Below, one piece after another: positions 24,241-37,302 of a stretch of DNA of 64,000 bases (its first letter is position 1; every line of letters starts with the position of its first letter). The position numbers and the translations under genes are program-made. The notes below the pieces were generated by a model, which had not been told where the DNA came from, did not search any database, and saw only the letters and a list, made by a program, of their open reading frames with translations. The stretch is from Coniella vitis (taxonomy: Eukaryota > Ascomycota > Sordariomycetes > Diaporthales > Schizoparmaceae), in the NCBI GenBank assembly GCA_011317545.1, contig WUJK01000002.1, forward strand, positions 1,860,001 to 1,924,000. The letters are read 5' to 3'.

Positions 24241-27200
24241 CTTTGCCCAACCCAAACAAGGGCCTGGTTTGTTTGGGCAGTGCCATCCGCCGTCAACACA
24301 CACTCCACGCCCTCACACAACGGCATGGTCTCAAATGCGAGCGGCAGATAAACATTGTGTACATGATTGAAAGGTTGGACAGCCTCAGACCCCGTCTTGC
24401 AAGTGACCACTAGCTTTCCCTGTGGATGGGGAACCGGATGGCTTGAAGCTGCACATCACACATCGTGCTAGCTTCAATCATCAGAATTCCAATCCATCCC
24501 ATGCCCATTCCGACCCAGTCAGTCAATCACGCGAGATGGCGACACGGATTGAACGAGAATCTGCCGTTCATCACCCGTCAATCAATCCATCAGTAATCCA
24601 AATTCTCTTTTTCCTCCCGCAAAATCCCGACCAGTCTTACACAGTGACAGCTGGAGTTGTATCATTCACCCAGTTATTTCTTGCCGTGTCTCTTTTTTTC
24701 TCTCTTTCGTGCAAAGACGGCACGGGCCTGGATGGAGATGCTCATCCTGCCGCAAGCGCTTTGGTGCAAGGCAAGGAAAGCAAAAGAGAGAAGGGGAAAA
24801 GCCGACTCCACAAGGTGGTGGGGATGCCAATCCTCATTGTCGCGCCGGAAACAAACACCGGAGGATCACAATGGCATTAAATGCCTTTTTGTTTCTCTCA
24901 ACCGCGTTGACAACCTTTCATCGCCCTCCCGCCCTCTTTACTCTTTTGGCTACCGTGTGGCTACATAGTACTACTCCTTTTCTGAATGCCAGGTTGATGA
25001 GATGTACAAGAATGTGCCCTTGAAAACAAAACCCCCCAAAAATGGTGCTCTAATAAGATGACAGCTCCATTTCTTTGATAACGGACATTGCTCTGACATC
25101 AACTGTTGAGGTGGCAAAAAGGCAACACCGGACAGTGGTTGATAATGGACGGAGCGAAATAAAATATGACGGAACGACGGACGGCCCGTAACATCAACTC
25201 GTCACCCATTTCCCCATCCTGCCAGTCTGTCAGGGGAGAAGAAATGGAGCCAAGAAAAGTCGTCCTCCTCCAGAAACAAAGGCGTCACCATCCAGAATAG
25301 TAGGCCTCTGAAGCCTCCTTGAGCGTTGACGTTACGGTCCAAGTGGAGCATAATACCTACCCGTTGATGAACCCCATGTCACGAAGCGACGCGGCTGCTC
25401 CTGTTGGTCCTCCTCCTCCTCCTCCTCCTTCAAGTCTATTTTTTTGTTGTTGTTTTTTAGGCTTGCAAAGTACTTGGGGCTCTCTGCATATGCGCTGTAG
25501 CACTCTAACCCGCACATACATGATATAGTACATAGTTGCCTTCCGACCTGGGGGAGGCACTTTTTCACTTTCTATCTTTGGGGTAACAACACCCTGCACT
25601 GCACTGCACTGTAAAGAAAAGAGAAGGCGGCAGAGAGCAAAATATATTGACAATTCGCCAGGGAACCATGCCATGCACAGCAGATCTTGGCCCGCATCTG
25701 CGATATGTTTGTGTGGTATTTATTTATTTTTTTACGTGTACTGTGTATACATGGAAAGGAAGGAGATAAGAAGTGCGTTGCATGGGAATAAATAGTACTT
25801 TTGGGGCAAAATTCACTGGGGATTTTTATATTTTGCTTTTCCTACTATCAATTTGATATTATTATAGTGTGGTGTTTTGTTTTTCCATTCAGTGCTTGCG
25901 TATATATTCGTTGTAGGATTCATTCACATGGGTATGATACCGACTAATGGAAAGGGAATGAAGAAAGAAAAAGAAGGAAAAAGAAGGGAAAAAATGAAAA
26001 CGCCCTTTTAGTTTCCATTTGCTCATTTCGGAAAAGATAGAAAAAGGTTTTTGGTTTGTTCTTGGTTTGATAGTTTCCGTTTTCCCTATCCTTCCTTACC
26101 TTTTCTTCTTCTTTTCTTTTCTTTTCTTTTTCTTTTTTCTTTGACTTCCCGCCCGGTCGCCCTCTGGCTGGCTGGCTGGCTGGCTGGCGTGTCTCTGTGT
26201 ACTGTGTATATATGTCGTGCTATGCCAGATTGTATCACGGTCTTGTGGTTACATTGAATCAGTGGCGTAGCCCACCCCCCCCCCCCAGCAGCCGCCGGGA
26301 AGGCGGCCACCAACCGCTAATAATAATGAAAAAAAAAATAATAAAAAAATAAAAAGAATTGGAGTAGGCACGGAACGGACGGACGGACAGATGGGCGAGA
26401 CTGTGTATGTATAGCTCGGATGCGAAGGTGTTTTCCTTCTTCTTCTTCTTGCCCGTTATCCCTCGTTGTTGTTCAATAAATTAAATAAAAAAAAAACCCA
26501 GCAAGTTGAGAACCTTGGTGGACAATAGTAAATCCCCGTGCCGCAACCCGAAACCTTCCACTACATAGTAGCAGCAACGCGTCTCTTTTTTTTTCTTTTT
26601 TCTCTCTCTCTTTCTTCCGGCGTATATACATATTTAAAAGAAAAAAATGTATTAAACATGCGTCTACTATGTACAAGAAGAGTAACATGTATTATATGAT
26701 AAGTTAGATGGAGGAAATAATGGCAACCGCTCATATATAAGCAAAACGGGGATGGATTTTGAAGAAAAAGAAAAAAGAAAAGAGTGGTAAGAAATATATG
26801 TATATATATATAAAGAAAGAAATTGCAATACAATCAATATACACGCACTGCTTGGCCGGCTACATTAGTTAAAGGAATACTGGTTTTTTTTTTTAGTTTT
26901 TTTTTCTTATGATATAAGAAAGAAAAGGACGTGTCTGCGTGCTTTGGGGGGGGGGAACAACTGCAACTTTCTTTTCATCCGTAATATACTAGAGATAAAA
27001 AAAATAAAAAAAAAACTATAAAATAACAAGCGCGTTTTCGATTCTATTCTTGAACATGGGGCCACGCAACCACGGCGCGATGCGGTGCGATGCGCGCGCG
27101 GGACTATTTGGCAGAAGCTTATTTGCAGATGGGGGGGGGGTGGGTGGTGGTGCGCATGCAGGCATGGTAGGCAGGCAAGAAATGGGGGGGGAGAGGAGGC

Positions 27201-28203
27201 CGGTGAGGGGAGAGGGGGAGGGAAAGAAAGAGAACGCCCAAGGCAGGGCGGACGACGGGATAGACTCGAGAGAGAGAGAGAGAGAGAGGGGGGAAAAAAA
27301 AAAGGTGAAAGAATAAAATGTGATGCTGGCTTGTCATGTTTGAAGAATGTACTTTGTGAGTTTTGGTGAGTGGGTGTGTGTGTGTGTATGACGTGCTGAC
27401 TGCTAAATAATATATTGACTCCTTGGGTGATTTGTTTTATGGATGAGGAGAGGGGGTTCAAGAGTGTGAATAAAAAAGAATTAAAAAAAATATATAAAAC
27501 AAGACAGAATCATAGACAGAGTACGATAGACATCAGACAATTGTTCACACCATCGCCGTCCATAGTTGCAGTAAGCCAGCCACTGCTCGACACACTTACG
27601 CATACTAGTAGTACATCACAAGAAAGAAAGCCATGAGCGGAAAACTAGTGAGTGGTCATTGTGCCCACATGTCAAAGTGTCAAGACTTGTGGAGATGTGT
27701 GATTTGTTTTGTTTTGCTCCGTCGGAGGGATTTATCGATATACAAATATCGCCGTACGTGGCCGGCACCCCAAGTCACATTTTGTTTCGAGTGCTGTGGT
27801 GGAAGAAAGTATTGAACGGTGCGCCCATTCTTTGCAGATCCCCGCTCATTATCGCTACCAAGTAGTATCTTTACTGACGAGGCAGTAAATAAACCACGCA
27901 GACTCGACACTGTATACACTAACTAGGCTCAAGTTCAGCTGGGGGAGAGGGGCTGAGCAGCTTGGTTTCTTGCAAATCCTTCTTCTCCCTCTCTTTCTCG
28001 CGCTTCACTGGATAAAGTGAGGCATTTACGCAGCGTTGTAAACTCAAAGATGGTGGTATACGTGTACTCTATAGGCGCAAGGACGTTGCCGTGCCATACT
28101 AAAATAAAATACCTGACCATACATGAGTCTCAAGACCCATCATTTACCGTCATGAAACCCGCGAAACAACAGTATTTGATCCCTTCTTCAAGCAAGGCAC
28201 ACA

Positions 28204-28231
28204 CAGACAGACAGACAGACAGACAGACAGA
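28204..28231 (+). repeat. (CAGA)7 tetranucleotide repeat
   Basis: Seven CAGA units followed by TATGC. Confidence 0.95.
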
Positions 28232-28504
28232 TATGCAAGCAGGGGTTTTCTGATCGAGCTGCAACCCAGCCAGGAGCCAAGAACGGGTCACTGGACCAAC
28301 ACGCAAAGGGAGAGAGGAAAACAGGTACATTTCCGTGGTATATACGCACCCATTGGCACATAAAAAAGTGAGCCATAACACTGTCACAACAAGATATACT
28401 ATATACTACTCCTCCTATGCATGTCTATAAAAGGTGGTGGGATTTCCGTTGGGGTTCAGGGAAAAAGAAGAAAAAAGGGAAAAGGAAAAAGGGCGTGAAT
28501 ATAG

Positions 28505-28537
28505 TAATAATAATAGTAATAATAATAATAATAATAG
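28505..28537 (+). repeat. (AAT)n trinucleotide repeat
   Basis: About eleven TAA/AAT units with one TAG interruption. Confidence 0.9.
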
Positions 28538-30337
28538 TAAGAAAGCAGAAAGAAGAAAAAAAGACGGGGGTGGAGACAACTCTGTTGTGCGGCAATTTCT
28601 CTCCTCCCTCCTCGCCCCTCCCCCAGATTACGCCACGCCACGCCACGATAAATATTGGCCGTCTGTACTATGTAGACGATGCTTGTACATGTACACACAC
28701 ACCTTTTACGGAACTATATGCTGTGGTATACAGCGCGCACTTTCCAACCCCCATCAAGAAGAGAGAAGTCAAGAAGAGGGGAAGAGCTCGATCTGACATA
28801 GTAGTAGGCCATTGTATAACCAAAAAGCGACGCGAGCAACGAAAAGAGAATGAGCAATGAATGAATGTACTTGCGATTACTCGACTCTCCATGGGCTTCC
28901 TTTCACCAGAGAACCCAACCAAAAAGATGGCCAGCGGGCAGGATGCGGCAGAGGACCGACCGACCGCGTATTGTGCGTGTGTAACTATGTATACCCAGGG
29001 TGGGCAAAAAAGAAAAAACAATAAAATAAAAAAACAAGGTGTCGATACACTAAGCTGCTTTGGAAAACACCTGCATGAGGGTTCCCCCCCCCCCAGTTGG
29101 GATGTGGCCCTCGTACTCGACATGTACCGTGTAGGCAGACGAGAATACTCTGTACATGGTGAGAGGGATATTTGGAGAAAGAAGGGGAAGAGGAGATGGA
29201 GTTCCCGAGAAGACAAGAGAGAAAAGAGAGAGAGAGAGAGAGACCGTTACACACTCACACACTCACACACATTCGCACGAGTGAGAAGGACAGCAGGAAA
29301 GGAAAAAAAAAAAGAGGCTGGGCGAGTTGGAGTAACAGGGCTTTGGCTGCTCGCAACCACTTCTGTGCCTGTTGGAGAAAACGAGGGCACTCGCCAGCGC
29401 GTTGCCGAGTACGAGGAAATCCTACTGTACGTTCGTCAAGCTCTGTGAATCCTCCCACTTCTCTCTATGGCAACAGGAGACACAGCAGGCCATGCCGAGG
29501 ACGTGCTCCAAGCCCCAGGCTCGGACAAGAAGGTGCTGCTGGTCTGGGGTGCAAAAGACAAACAGGAAGCTCGTCGGCGGTGCCGTCCAGAAGGCCTACG
29601 TGGACAGCTGGCCCGTCGGCTTCCAGGCGCCCTCCAGATGCCGACTTCTGGCCCCCAATTGCCGTGTAGAGAAACATGGGGTGGCTGTCAAGCGGCCGTC
29701 CAGACCCAAGCCTCATGAGGCCACTTTTTGTTGTTGTCGTTGTTGTTCGTGTTGTTCTTGTACGGATGGCTCCTTGTACTCCTTCCCCCTTGCGCCCCTC
29801 CCCCCAGCTCACCACTCCTAGATTCTCACTGCATGCATGATTGGCAGATATGTAGGATAGAGTACGTATACGTGCATAGTACTTGGTATTCACACAGATA
29901 CTGACGAGAGGGTTGGTGCCAGAGGACTTGGCCAATGGCACGCCTCAGCGCCCGCCCGCCCAAACAGGCTGAGACTGCTACTATGTCTCCTTCTTTATTT
30001 GCCTGCTCCCCCTGGGGGCCACCAAACCTGGCACCTGGGCTGGGGAGATGTAGACGACAATCCATGGCCTTGGTAGGCCCAGCTTGGGCCTGTCTGGAAG
30101 TGCCGAGTCCAACGTAGGATTGTCAAGGTGTGAAATGATGTGATTTTCAAGCTTCTTACCCCCCCCCCCCCCAAGCAAGATATCGATGACCAGATTGTTG
30201 TTGCAGTGGAGGGTATCATGTACATAGATAGTATGCACTCAACTGACCCTTTGCACAAAGTCAATCATTTGCTTCTGTCATTGGCTGGAAAAGAAGCGTA
30301 TGTCCTACTATAGTAGCTTTGCTATGCAAGTCATCAT

Positions 30338-30366
30338 CAACAACAACAACAACAACAACAACAACA
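30338..30366 (+). repeat. (CAA)9 trinucleotide repeat
   Basis: About nine perfect CAA units following TCATCAT. Confidence 0.95.
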
Positions 30367-30787
30367 GCGAGCGGTTGGATCCGAGTGAATGCCCTGGTGC
30401 CCTTGTGCTTCTTTTGCCGTTTTCCCGTGTTGGCCTTGGGCCCCCCCTTGTCCTTCTCCATTTCTTTTGCTCTACGCAAGGGGCTCAGGATATTCTCCGG
30501 TTTGGCTCGTTTCAAGATGGATCTCTGGCTACATGGTTACCATGTACATACGTATCTGGAGTGTGTGTTCTTTGCTGTTGCACAGGATGTGCGGAAAGGA
30601 ATGGACGCGCTGGATCGATCGAGCCATGGGGAAGATATTATTCCTCGGGCTGACCCGTCCCCCATTATATTATCTCCCCACCAAAAGAAACAGTTACTCT
30701 TTGTACTATGGTAACGGGAATAGTAACCTGCTTGGGCCAAGGAAACATGGAGATATAACCTTAAAAGGCTCTGGGAGTTGAAGAATC

Positions 30788-30810
30788 TTTTTTTTTTTTT
30801 TTTTTTTTTT
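30788..30810 (+). repeat. T23 homopolymer tract
   Basis: Twenty-three consecutive T. Confidence 0.95.
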
Positions 30811-31255
30811 GGAAATCCATGGACCTTGCCGCAAACATACTATGTCCACACTACGCACTCACACACTTTGTCACTCAAGCACATTGGCATACATGTGAGG
30901 CGCAGCTTTGGCACCAAGACTCGTGCCACCATTCACTGACTGGCTCAAAACCAAACCGTCCAGGCGAATCGCCCTTTGATAACCCACCCACACACACACA
31001 CACACAGCACGCCCTTTCTCTCCAATGATACGTCCCAGCCAAGGGCTTTGTTTTTGGAGGCGTGCGGGTGTGCGTGCGTGCTAACCATGTACGGTACGTT
31101 GCAAGTGTGTGTGTTGGGTGTGAGGTTGGTGGTGTGTGTGTGGCGGGAGATTGCATGCGGTAACCCATTGATGGCAGCTGCGCCGGCTGCTCCAGCGTGC
31201 ATGGTCCGGCAAGACGAGTGCAACCCACACCTCTTTTGTATTACTGTGTATAGAG

Positions 31256-31261
<6 letters not shown>

Positions 31262-31339
<78 letters not shown>
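31262..31339 (+). repeat. Compound (AT)25(GT)13 microsatellite
   Basis: About 25 TA units change directly into 13 GT units, 78 nt in all. It is the longest dinucleotide array in the window and should extrude or unpair readily. Confidence 0.95.
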
Positions 31340-31711
31340 GTGATAGATACTCGATATATAGCCCCAAGGGCTCAATAGATTGGAATGTCTACCAAGCACC
31401 AATCCGCAAAGAAAGAGGAGGAAAAAAAAAGGAGCATGAAACAGAGGGACCAGATTACAGAAGGAGTGTGCAAAGTACTCCTATACCAGCTGTTAAAGAG
31501 TATCCAGGTCCCAGCGCTTTTATCAGAAAGAATGTATTGTAAAAAAAGAAAAGAAAAAAAAAGGTTTGTTTCTCTCATCATCGCTTTATAACTTTTGTTA
31601 TACATAGTATCGTCGTATTGCCCGCAGCAGTAGATCTACTCCATGGCAAGGAAACAGGGTGATTGACTGACTATATAGTATAATACTTCACCAACCCTGA
31701 TCACAAAGAAG

Positions 31712-31738
31712 AAAAAAAAAAAAAAAAAAAAAAAAAAA
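31712..31738 (+). repeat. A27 homopolymer tract
   Basis: Twenty-seven consecutive A, 0.9 kb from the T23 tract and in opposite orientation to it. Confidence 0.95.
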
Positions 31739-34119
31739 CCAGAACAGGTGTGCAGTTGTGCAGCGGGATCAACATACATAAAAGATCATGCCGTCGTTTC
31801 TCACAACGGGTGGTCCCACATGCAAAAAGGAAAAGGAAAGAAAAGAAAAAAAAATACCGGGTACGCTTAGCGGACCAGTCATCACATGCAGGTGGTTGCC
31901 CCGGGGGGGGGTGGTCTCTTTAATTATTTATTATTTATTTCTAATCTTTTTTCTTTATATATATTTATTATGACGCTTTGATCTCGGTTATTCTTGTTTG
32001 AGAGGTGTGGGTGGGTGATACGATAACACTGCCCGATGAGAGCATTAGTTGTATACTGTTATATCCTCTGCTGCTGCTGTCTACGCGGCCTGCCATGAAG
32101 ATCAGTTCAGTATAGTGATATCGGGGGTGGGGAAATCCCGCGAGGAGGGCACAAAAAAAAAAGGGTGACGCCTCAGAGTCACGTCCACCACACCCGGATA
32201 GCACTCCCCTCGGGGGCTGTGTACGATCGTAGCAGTCGGAGAAATATCAAAGACATACATGTATATCATGTGTAGTTGGCAGACGGCGTGGCTGATCACG
32301 GCAGAAGGGAAACAGTAAGGAGATCAAGACGCGGGCGGGCAATATTATGGGTGAAGCAGGATCTTACCGTGTTTCTCTACAATGAAATTCCATCCCTTGA
32401 TATTGCTCGGTTAAAGAGAGGGGGAACCCTAGCCTTTTTCTCTCTCTCTCACAAAAAAAAAGGATCTCAATTCTTTTTGTGTGTGTTGCAAACAAACAAA
32501 AAAAACATGAGAGGTTGTCGTCAACGGCGTAGACTTGGTGTCTGTCTTGTGGTCTTGTTTCTTGCCACGTTCTCGAATGACTTGGGCTTTTCGTTGTTTT
32601 TGGTCTAATAAGTAGCGTACAGTAGTAGCAACCCGCCTCACACCCCGATTGAGCTGATATGGCACTGCAACAGACCATATATACTGTACCAAAATACCTG
32701 AACGTTCATTCTACTATGGTATTCTCGGCAGTTCATTCCCAAGGGGAACCAAACCCCCCCCCCCACCTCGGAAGACTACATATTATAGTACGTACTGTAC
32801 CTGGCGATACAGATACAAGGTCCAAAGATGACCTTTACCGGGGGTTAATTTTCTTTTTTTTACTCTTACATCGTAGTTTCGTCAGATGAGAGAGAGGATC
32901 ACTGCCAACTTCTGTTCGTTCCTCGAGCAGCTGTAGCCGATAGATGTGCTCTCAAACACGGACCAGCAACAGCAATACGTAACAACGAAACCGGCTCCCT
33001 CTCACACCTCACACATACACACCAAAAGACAAGAAAGAAGAAAAAAAAAAAACATGCCACTGCGGAGCAAATGGCAACGCCCGGCCTTGTCGATCCACTT
33101 GACTGCGTAGGCGAGCACGCGGAAAAGCCTCTGACGTGCCAGGTACGACTCGATCGTGATTACCATGGAGCAAAGGGGCGAGAGCAGAGAAGAGGAAAAG
33201 AAGCAGATGAATATCAAGGGATGGGATGGGATGTAGTTCACCGAAACAACACAGTCTCGAGAAAGAAAAGAAAAGAATCATGAAAAAAGTAGGAGGGAGT
33301 TGAAACAGATTTCTCATCCGTCTTGGATAAACAACGGCAGGGCGGGCGGAGAGTGAGAAAGAAAAAAAGAAAAAATAAGGCCTGTGAGACAAGAATCCAG
33401 TCAGCCATGTTTATCGACTTATCTTCAAGCCCCCTAAAGACCCTGAAAGAAGAAGTGAACGCCCATTGGAACAGTGATGGTAGTTAACAGGATATAATAT
33501 TCCTTTTTTGCTCCCCTCTTCTGACATCATGTCCTGCCTCTTTCCCTTCTTTCTCTCTTTCTTGCTTTACCCCCCTCTCGTGCATTTGCCTTAGTACATA
33601 GTATCATTTCCTCCTCCACCTCACGTTTCCCAATGTCTCAGGCCCCCCTTGTGGTTCTCAGGCTCCTAGGCTCCTCTTCCGGACGGGGGCAATGGGGGTT
33701 GAGAGATCGGCAAACCCACAGACAGCATGCGCACACGCACCCTGCTGGACCCGCCCGTACGGAAGCCGACGCGAAAGCAACCCATTCTTTTGTCTCGGGG
33801 CCCCTCCCCCTCGCCCCCTTCTGCAGCTTGCTTTCACACGTGCTGCAGGCAGAGAGGGAGGTTGGGCTCTTGCTCGTCAAAAAGATAGCTTATCAAGTCC
33901 ATTTTATTCCCGTGTTTATTTTCTCTTAACTCAGTATATTTTGATTTGGCCCATGTGAACAAGAACTAACTTACTTGGAAGGAAGAGGGGAGGGGGGTGT
34001 GTATGTACAAAAAGAGACCGTCGTGATCATCCAAATGCTCTTTCTCTCTCTCTCCCTCTCTCTCTTTCTTCCCCTCCTCTCTTGACTCTCGGCACCGCGC
34101 CAGCGTAGCCAAGCGCTTC

Positions 34120-34320
34120 ATGAAACCTGACTATGTTGGTAGAACAACACACCAGTACATGTTCATCAACACAAGCACAGAAGCTTCTCTCAAGAAGGGG
34201 GGCGCCTATATCGACTCGGGCACCGTGAACACTGCCAACAGCAGCGAAAGCCAACCCTCAAAAGCCACCCGACCGGGCTACGGAATCCGTTCATGGTGGA
34301 ATACCGGCCAGGCTAAGTGA
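34120..34320 (+). CDS. Candidate small ORF, 66 codons, unknown
   Basis: I do not recognise this product. What favours coding: mixed, non-repetitive amino-acid composition (starts MKPDYVGRTTHQYMF, ends GIRSWWNTGQAK), a bias toward C or G in third positions, an ATG start and a TGA stop. No signal peptide or membrane segment is visible. The frame stays open upstream through a polypyrimidine tract ending CGCCAG and GTAG, so this could equally be the last exon of a spliced gene whose earlier exons I cannot find. It lies alone in the desert, and a chance ORF remains quite possible. Confidence 0.33.
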   Translation: MKPDYVGRTTHQYMFINTSTEASLKKGGAYIDSGTVNTANSSESQPSKATRPGYGIRSWWNTGQAK

Positions 34321-36696
34321 TTACCTTACTGTATTTAGGGTATATATATATATGTATATATACAATACATACTACTTAAGATACATGCACATCGCTACGA
34401 AACTACTGCATGCGAGATGGGGGACGGGTGTCCGTCTAGAGAACGCAAGAGAATTACTGTAAATAAATAAATAAATATAAAAAGAGAGAGAAAAGTTCTT
34501 ATCAAGCAAGAAAACATTCAGAGTTTCGGCTCGGTCGTTCCATGAACAAAGGGCAAACCCTAAGATCAGGCAACACGGTGGCCCAGGACGAATGTAGAGA
34601 GCAGGGCAAGAGTCCAGTTGAAAAAACACGCACACCCCTTAGAACAGCCCAGGCTGGTGAGCAAAAGATAGTATCAAAAAGGTGAAAAGGGAGAGAGCGG
34701 GGTCGGGGGTGGGAGTGAAAGAAAACAACAAATCTGCAAAATACTCCAACAACCGATCGCCACTCTTTTTGCTGCCGGCTGATAGAGGTACTCTTGCACA
34801 GTGACATCTGTTGCTTTCCATTCGGGATTTTGATACTATATACTACCATGTATGTATCCCATTGTAGGTAGCCACTGATAGTATGGGAAAGGATGATGTC
34901 TACAGCGATCTAAAGACTTTCCTTTTTCAAATCTCCAACAGTCACCGAATATTTCCCTCACCGAGAAAAGAGTGGTGGTGCCTACTGCACATAATAATAT
35001 GTAAAGAAATCATTCATCGTAACCCACTGCACTGCAACTTGGGGCTTTCTCCACGCCCAGAAATGATCTTTCCGGCCAGACGCCCGCCCAAAAACTACAG
35101 CACGATAACCAGCACGGATAATGCCATAATTCCGACGTCATTGTCAGCAAAAGAGGCGTTGTGTTTGCCCGGGCTTCTAAGGATTGGGGGAGGGGGTGGG
35201 CACTTGCCCATCGAGTCTTGTGCCCCTACTATAGATATATATATATATATATATATGGCTGCCAGTCTGCCAGTCTCTCTTGTTTGCCTTGCACTGCACG
35301 AGGGCCAGGGATGGGGATGATGATTCATTAATTTAGAGGTGAAGAAAAGACGTGCGTGTGCTGGGCTTGCAGTATCATCGTTTCTTCTTGTGGGCAATGA
35401 TGATGCTGCTGATGATGATGATATTATCGCGCCCAATCATAGTAGGAACAAACCCTTGTTGGACAAGGCGCCTGTCGGGTCACTTTTGCCTTTTAGCCTG
35501 GTTACCATTGAATAGAATCAAGCCCATCATCTCATAAGTGACGCCTGCTATTGCACGACTTTTTTTTTCTTTCTTTTTTTTCCCCCTTCTCTCCTTCAGC
35601 CGACCACGTGTGCCTTCCGACGGTATATCAGCACCGATAAGAAAGAGAGAGGGGAAAAAAGAAAAGAAAAAAGAGTGGTGAAAGTCACGAGAAACGAGCC
35701 AGGTGCAAGCAATACAGCCACAGGGCGTTCGTTGTCTAGAGAGGGTGGGTGTGATACTTTTTTTCTCTTTTCTTTTCTTTTTTCGCCCCTCCTTTCTTGC
35801 TTTGTACTATGTATGAGCCTGCATGGGGCTGCCTCCTAAACCCTTTTCTTTTGGCGTGTTGTGTTACATGGCGCAAGCGTATTGCATGTATTCGTCTTTG
35901 GGGCGTGAAATCCTTTCTTTTTCCGGCCGTTTATAAGAAAGACTCACGCACGGTACGTCCCGAGACGCCGAGAGATTTGTGTGCAGATGCCCAGATGCCC
36001 ACAGATGCCCAGGTGTCCAGCCGATCGCCCGGGTTCGATTGCGCGGGTTGATTTAGTCTCGGAGAAAGAAAAGAAGAAGAAGAAGAAGAGAAAGAGAAAG
36101 ACAAAAGCAACCAAGGAGAAGACAGAACAAAGTCACACACGCACACAGAACATGGTAAAAATATATCTATCTCGCTTTCGAAATCTGGAAGGCATCGGGA
36201 GATCAGCTGTCCATCGCTCCAGATTAGGTGGCCTGTTTGTACATACATAGTAGAATGTACAGCACAGAGGCCGCGCTTCTGATACGTTGCTCACTTGGGA
36301 GGCAAAAGTGTTCGGTCTTGGGTTCGGCCCGTGGCTAGATTAGCTTTTGGGGGCCGACGTGCCTACTGCTACTATGTATCCAAGTATGTTCATAGGGAAA
36401 ATAAACTTTGGGGCTATGGTTGCGAAAGGGGGGCCCAGCTGGCGACCAGATCCGTTGCATGAACGAAGACGTCGTCCCCCAGAGAGAAAAGCAAGACGGG
36501 GACTGGAGGCAGAAGATTGCTTCACAGGGCTACAAACTACAGCATGTGGTTGCCACTCCACGCTCCAATCGCGTTCCGCACAATGTCGCCTGGCTTCTTT
36601 GCTTGGGGCCGTAGATGCTCACCCAGGGGCGGCCAAATATTCCGCGCCCTCTGGTTGGCTACATAGCATGGCGTAGCAAGACGCAACGGGCGCAGG

Positions 36697-36720
36697 CACA
36701 CACACACACACACACACACA
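36697..36720 (+). repeat. (CA)12 microsatellite
   Basis: Twelve CA units followed by ATCACTATC. Confidence 0.95.
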
Positions 36721-36862
36721 ATCACTATCTATCATAGTATCCTTTCAGCACGCCCCGTCACGAGGACCCAGTTCTGGGCTTATTGGGCGCAGGCTAGTTC
36801 TGATCATGCTCCAGGTGGGCTCACCCAGACGGATCTTGTCCCACGATCGCGTCTTCTTCCCA

Positions 36863-36891
36863 TCCTCCTCCTCCTCCTCCTCCTCCTCCTC
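36863..36891 (+). repeat. (CTC)n trinucleotide repeat
   Basis: About nine perfect CTC units. Confidence 0.95.
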
Positions 36892-37280
36892 TTGCACTGC
36901 TGGAAGCGCCCGTTTCCATACATCTCCCCCACGCTAGTAAGAAGGCAAGGGCAGCCAAGAGCTGGGGTGCAAGACTCGTCACAATGATTGGATCCTGAAC
37001 GCGTACTATGTAAAGGGGATTTTCCCTTTTCTCTTCGCTACCAGAGGGGCGACCCCACGGGCCCCACGTCTTTTTATCTCCACGATGCCACGATGCCGAA
37101 TCGAGCAGTGGTGTGCGCCCGTCTGGCCACGAGGGCATTCCAACAACCCATCAAGATGAACGGGGGCCCTTGTCTGTCGTCTTGCCTGGACCAAGCGTTC
37201 CTATATACATAGTATTCGTTGGCCTTGGTGCTTACCACGTATAGATAGGCCGCTCGGCAACTCAGTCAGGTTCGCTATTC

Positions 37281-37302
37281 TGTGTGTGTGTGTGTGTGTG
37301 TG
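37281..37302 (+). repeat. (TG)11 microsatellite
   Basis: Eleven perfect TG units. Confidence 0.95.

Larger units (their letters stand above)
21836..28000. other. Upstream region of the Ecl1-like gene; no other gene seen
   Basis: Presumed promoter and leader of the minus-strand Ecl1-like gene at the left end, then desert. It is the most GC-rich part of the desert (about 22.2-24.4 kb), with many CAG/CTG, CCAGG and G-run elements, but the long open frames are low-complexity (Leu, Pro, His or Ala runs) and exist on both strands. Contains (GCT)12, (GT)14, TACGGT x3 (23680-23700), a pentamer CTGCA array (25593-25611), GGCT units (26167-26190), and motif copies at 22786, 24962, 26572 and 26665. Confidence 0.55.
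28001..34119. other. Gene desert segment with the densest microsatellites
   Basis: No supportable gene. Holds CAGA, AAT, CAA, CA and compound AT/GT repeats, T23, A27, and motif copies at 28676, 31601 and 33595. A polypyrimidine stretch (34036-34080) precedes the small ORF at 34120. Confidence 0.55.

Noticed and set aside
28204..28231. Regular short repeats that could suggest a CRISPR array
   Set aside because: Head-to-tail tetranucleotides without spacers in a eukaryotic nuclear genome; a microsatellite.
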